64,000 nucleotides of DNA from Blasia pusilla. Its lineage: Eukaryota; Marchantiophyta; Marchantiopsida; Blasiales. The stretch lies in NCBI GenBank assembly GCA_050084515.1, contig CM114271.1:53940001-54004000 (forward strand). The letters run 5' to 3'. Under the pieces are notes generated by a model, which saw only the letters and a list, made by a program, of their open reading frames with translations, had not been told where the DNA came from and did not search any database. Below are positions 61,061-64,000 of this stretch, piece by piece. The position numbers were made by a program, and so were the translations under genes. Each line of letters starts with the position of its first letter. Position 1 is the stretch's first letter.

Positions 61061-61708
61061 ACATTAGAGCATTAAATCATTTAAACATATGAGTTGTTGT
61101 TTATGACTCATCTTTACTGGGCGAGTAAATCAAGTTTGACTCGTCTCTACTAAAGGGTATTGATAACTACGTTAGTCATAAGCAGATGACTTGGCGAGTT
61201 GTACGATCCTAAATTTGATAACTAAACCATTTAAGTCATAATTTGAGTCATTCTTTCGATGAGCCACTTAAAGTCTAGTCATAAAAACCACCCATTTCTT
61301 CTAGTGTGCTCTAAGCAGCATGAGCCAATGGCCAAAGACGTAGGCGTGCTAATTTAGTCGCATCACACATGCACAATGGATGACTATTTGGTATTTTGCA
61401 ATAAGGAATACTATACCTGGCGATAATCTTCCTCTTGGAATGGATTATCCTGAGATAAACGAAGATCATTAACTTTCCATTGTTCCAAATGCAAAAGGGT
61501 TGTAGAGTTAACGAAGTCAATGAATATTGCATGTATATGTGATTTTGAAGAGAAACCCATCTGAATTCTTTGGTTGAATATTGTGTTTATAGTATCACTT
61601 GAAGTTATAGTATTGGATATATAGATAATATATGTTCAACTTGCCAAACACTTCATTGGAAGTGTGAGAGAGTGAAGTCATCAAAGTCCCCATGCTCTCA
61701 TTTTCATA

Positions 61709-62312
61709 TTTCATATGTGTTGCGAGCATGGTAAGGTCCAATTACCATATTTAAAGGCTTCACCTCGTTTCCTATTCAAGTTGATTTGAGGTGTTACGGC
61801 AAATAGTATGCACTTTTTTGCGTAATGCATATGCCTATAATAGTGGACATCAATTTGCATCCATTGGAGCATATGTTATAGAATATGGAAGTGGCAGAAA
61901 ATCAGAGGATTCAAGATGGTGTTTATCATGTTATTAGACCTCTTAATGCGGAGACGAGTGTTTTTCCATAGTTTGCACAAATTTACATTCATGATAATGA
62001 GTATCAATCGAACATAAGAGAAGGATTATGAATCGTGATAATCGTGATTGATTTAGGATTGAGATTTGGAGGGATTACATGACATGTTACATGTATATAA
62101 TCCACATGTCGCTATCTTTCGATATGTGGCCATGGATCCATGTAATTTCAATTTTCATATTGTTCTAACGAATAGTAAGTGAGGGCTTGATGCAAAACGG
62201 TACACATTGCCTATTGCTTCAGAGATTGATGCTATCTTGCTTGGAGATCGAAATAAGCCAAGAGAAGGACGTGGTATTATTGTTCATTCTCTCCAAATTG
62301 ATATCGCAATCA
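61709..62312 (+). pseudogene. Helitron Rep, N-terminal block
   Basis: Across frames it reads CCEHGKVQLPYLKASP (61721 on), AYNSGHQFASIGAYV, YHVIRPLNAE, FAQIYIHDNEYQ, FHIVLTNSK and LPIASEIDAILLGDRNK..GRGIIVHSLQID. This is the ordered series of conserved boxes that opens plant Helitron Rep-helicases (compare GK..LP, AYN..F.S.GA, LYIYDT, LPT..EVA.I..GD, RDI.V). Frame changes and stops are frequent. Confidence 0.75.
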
Positions 62313-63565
62313 AATAAGGTATATTGGATTGTAGGGAACAATCCAACAATTATAAAAGTCATAATTTGACTTCTTAAACGACCTACCATTATCACATCTA
62401 CATAAACACAAATATAAGAATATGTTGGTACTTAAAGAAAGATAGAAAAAAAAGAAACAAAGATCATGAGACTTCCTCTTATAGATAAGATAACTATCCT
62501 CATTCTCCATTGTCATCGAGGTAAAATGCATTGGGTAGCCCTTAGAAAAAAATTATGTTGTTTTGATTGTACATGATGCAATTCAATGAACTATTCCACG
62601 TGGTCCATGTATCATACAATTTCTCTCAATTGAGTAGAGTTTTGGATTTGTAGTCGAATCAGGAATCTCAACAGAAATAGTATCATCAAAATCAGACGTT
62701 GTCCTTGGCTTATCCTCAAAGGCAATAATAATCAAAATATGCACATGTGGTAGACCTCTGTTTTGAAACTCCACTACATGAATACATCCGACGGCTCGCC
62801 CCAAAATATGCTTATCCATTATAAGCCTCAACAACTCTTTCTTCTTTTATCAAAAATACGAACAACCAAGTCATGACGATCTAAGATTGTTTGTCCAGGA
62901 AGAAGAGCCAAAGTAAAATCTATCCACTTAGGATTGCAAGTCATAGTAACAATTTATTTTAGTTTCCCAAAATGTCTCAAAATTTCCATGGCATCTTGAT
63001 ACAATTGGTGCATATGTCGAGGTCCTCCTATAAAAGAAGAAGGTAAAATTACTCGTCTCCCTACAACATGACCATCATTGTCATGCCAAGTCATAGCATC
63101 TCTCATACCTTGAATAAATCAGCTCTTAGCTCCTTTTGATGTAGCCGTATATCAAAGTTAATCATTGCATTTCAATATTCACTTACATATCTACAATCTA
63201 TTCTTGAGTAAGACGATCAAACCTCAACAACCTATTATGATCTTCAACATTAGCTCGTACTTGAAGTCGAAACAAAGAAACTTGTAGAGCAATATTACTC
63301 TTTGAACCTACTTCATTAGTTGTTTCTTCACATAGGTGTTGCTCTTCTTCTCTTCCTTCTCGTACATTATGCTCAACATCGTCACCTCCATTCTCATCCA
63401 TCGCAACATGTCCTCTCCTTGTTGCATCTTTTTTGAGATCACCCGAGTGTATTGGTATGCGATGATGCCAACCAACTTCACCATACAAATAGCATATAAA
63501 CAGTGAAGTACATTTACAAGTATGTATACATGGGATTAGATGCGATATCTTATACCTTGGCAAAA
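62313..63565 (-). pseudogene. Helitron Rep, middle block, inverted
   Basis: On the minus strand it starts YGEVGWHHRIPI (about 63470) and continues VSLFRLQVR, NRLLRFDRLTQE, VVGRRVILPSSFIGGPRHMHQLYQDAM (about 63080-62990), CNPKW, LLPGQT, and the HUH endonuclease core HVVEFQNRGLPHVHILI (about 62775-62720). MIHGPRG, KGYPMHFT and NCWIVPYNPIYLI (about 62345-62310) complete it. These boxes belong between the flanking + strand blocks but lie in the opposite orientation. The HUH motif is intact (H-V-H), while the whole is split by stops. Confidence 0.8.
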
Positions 63566-64000
63566 AGTACAACAACTGAAGATATTATCGATGAAACATC
63601 GTTATACCTCGCTATTAGGTATGTTGGATTTATTTTTTTTCCATGATATCTACAAGTAATTTTAGTATATTGAAATATTGGATATTAACTATATTTTCTT
63701 TTTGGTATGTGAAGGTATGTTTCGTCTTCCGAAGAATGTTGGCGAATTTTCAAGTTCAGTCTATCCTCAGAACAACCAAGTATTATAAGATTAATTGTTC
63801 ATCAGCCAGATAGCCAAATGGTATATCTTCATGATTGAGATTTACTAGACAGTATTCTTGAGCGGTATAAAGAGACCACTCTACGCAATGGGTTGCAACC
63901 AATAGTTATGATCTTGTAGCTCGACAATACCTTTGTTTGTAATTCTCTTCCTATTCTTCTTGGAATAAGAAGAGCCAGTTGCGACATTCACGTGGAAGAA
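63566..64000 (+). pseudogene. Helitron Rep, block after the HUH domain (runs off the window)
   Basis: It reads TEDIIDETSLYLAIR, then a GT-AG intron (about 63619-63713), then YVSSSEECWRIFKFSL, IIRLIVHQPDSQMVYLHD and ARQYLC..FSSYSSWNKK to the window edge. It matches the D..Y.D.RYVSA.EA.WRIF...HLP....V..HD..LYREFP..Y.W segment of Helitron Rep. The PIF1-type helicase would lie beyond 64000. Confidence 0.78.

Overview
The window is nuclear DNA of a plant. The evidence is a 14-exon GT-AG spliced LUC7 splicing-factor gene, two CACTA (En/Spm) transposons with plant-type accessory proteins (Transposase_23-like and DUF4216-like), a chromodomain Ty3/gypsy element primed by initiator-Met tRNA, a Helitron with an intron inside its Rep ORF, and long GA/CT microsatellites. 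I cannot assign a species. The methyltransferase-bearing retroelement recalls elements described in the charophyte alga Klebsormidium, which hints weakly at an early-diverging streptophyte lineage.

Layout. Positions 1-9467 are mostly AT-rich intergenic DNA with a LINE relic (about 4690-6040), small hairpins and a CT/TA microsatellite. The only clearly intact host gene is LUC7, on the minus strand from 16846 down to 9468 (442 codons). A second, divergent copy of its first coding exon lies upstream at 17319-17468 and could act as an alternative first exon. Positions 17.5-24.4 kb are intergenic, with a frameshifted family-2 glycosyltransferase (cellulose-synthase-like) fragment at 21.13-21.76 kb and two GA tracts.

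From 24.4 kb to the end the window is nested mobile DNA. CACTA-A (24415-37841, 3-bp target duplication CAC) contains a Ty3/gypsy chromovirus (27322-34644, perfect 5-bp target duplication GGGAC). CACTA-B (40734-61306) contains a 10.2-kb retroelement (43722-53933). CACTA-B itself appears to sit inside a Helitron whose Rep coding blocks follow at 61.7-64 kb and whose middle block (about 62.31-63.56 kb) is inverted.

The most unusual feature is the 10.2-kb retroelement. Its + strand order is Gag, retropepsin, C5-cytosine DNA methyltransferase (motifs I, IV, VI, VIII, IX and X visible), reverse transcriptase, RNase H, integrase, PHD finger. It therefore pairs a DNA-methylation writer with a probable histone-tail reader. 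Its flanking repeats are arranged A1 - internal - B1-A2-B2, a split-direct-repeat layout not expected of a simple LTR element. This copy is decayed by many in-frame stops. Several of the stops look like CAG to TAG changes, the mark left by deamination at CHG-methylated cytosines.
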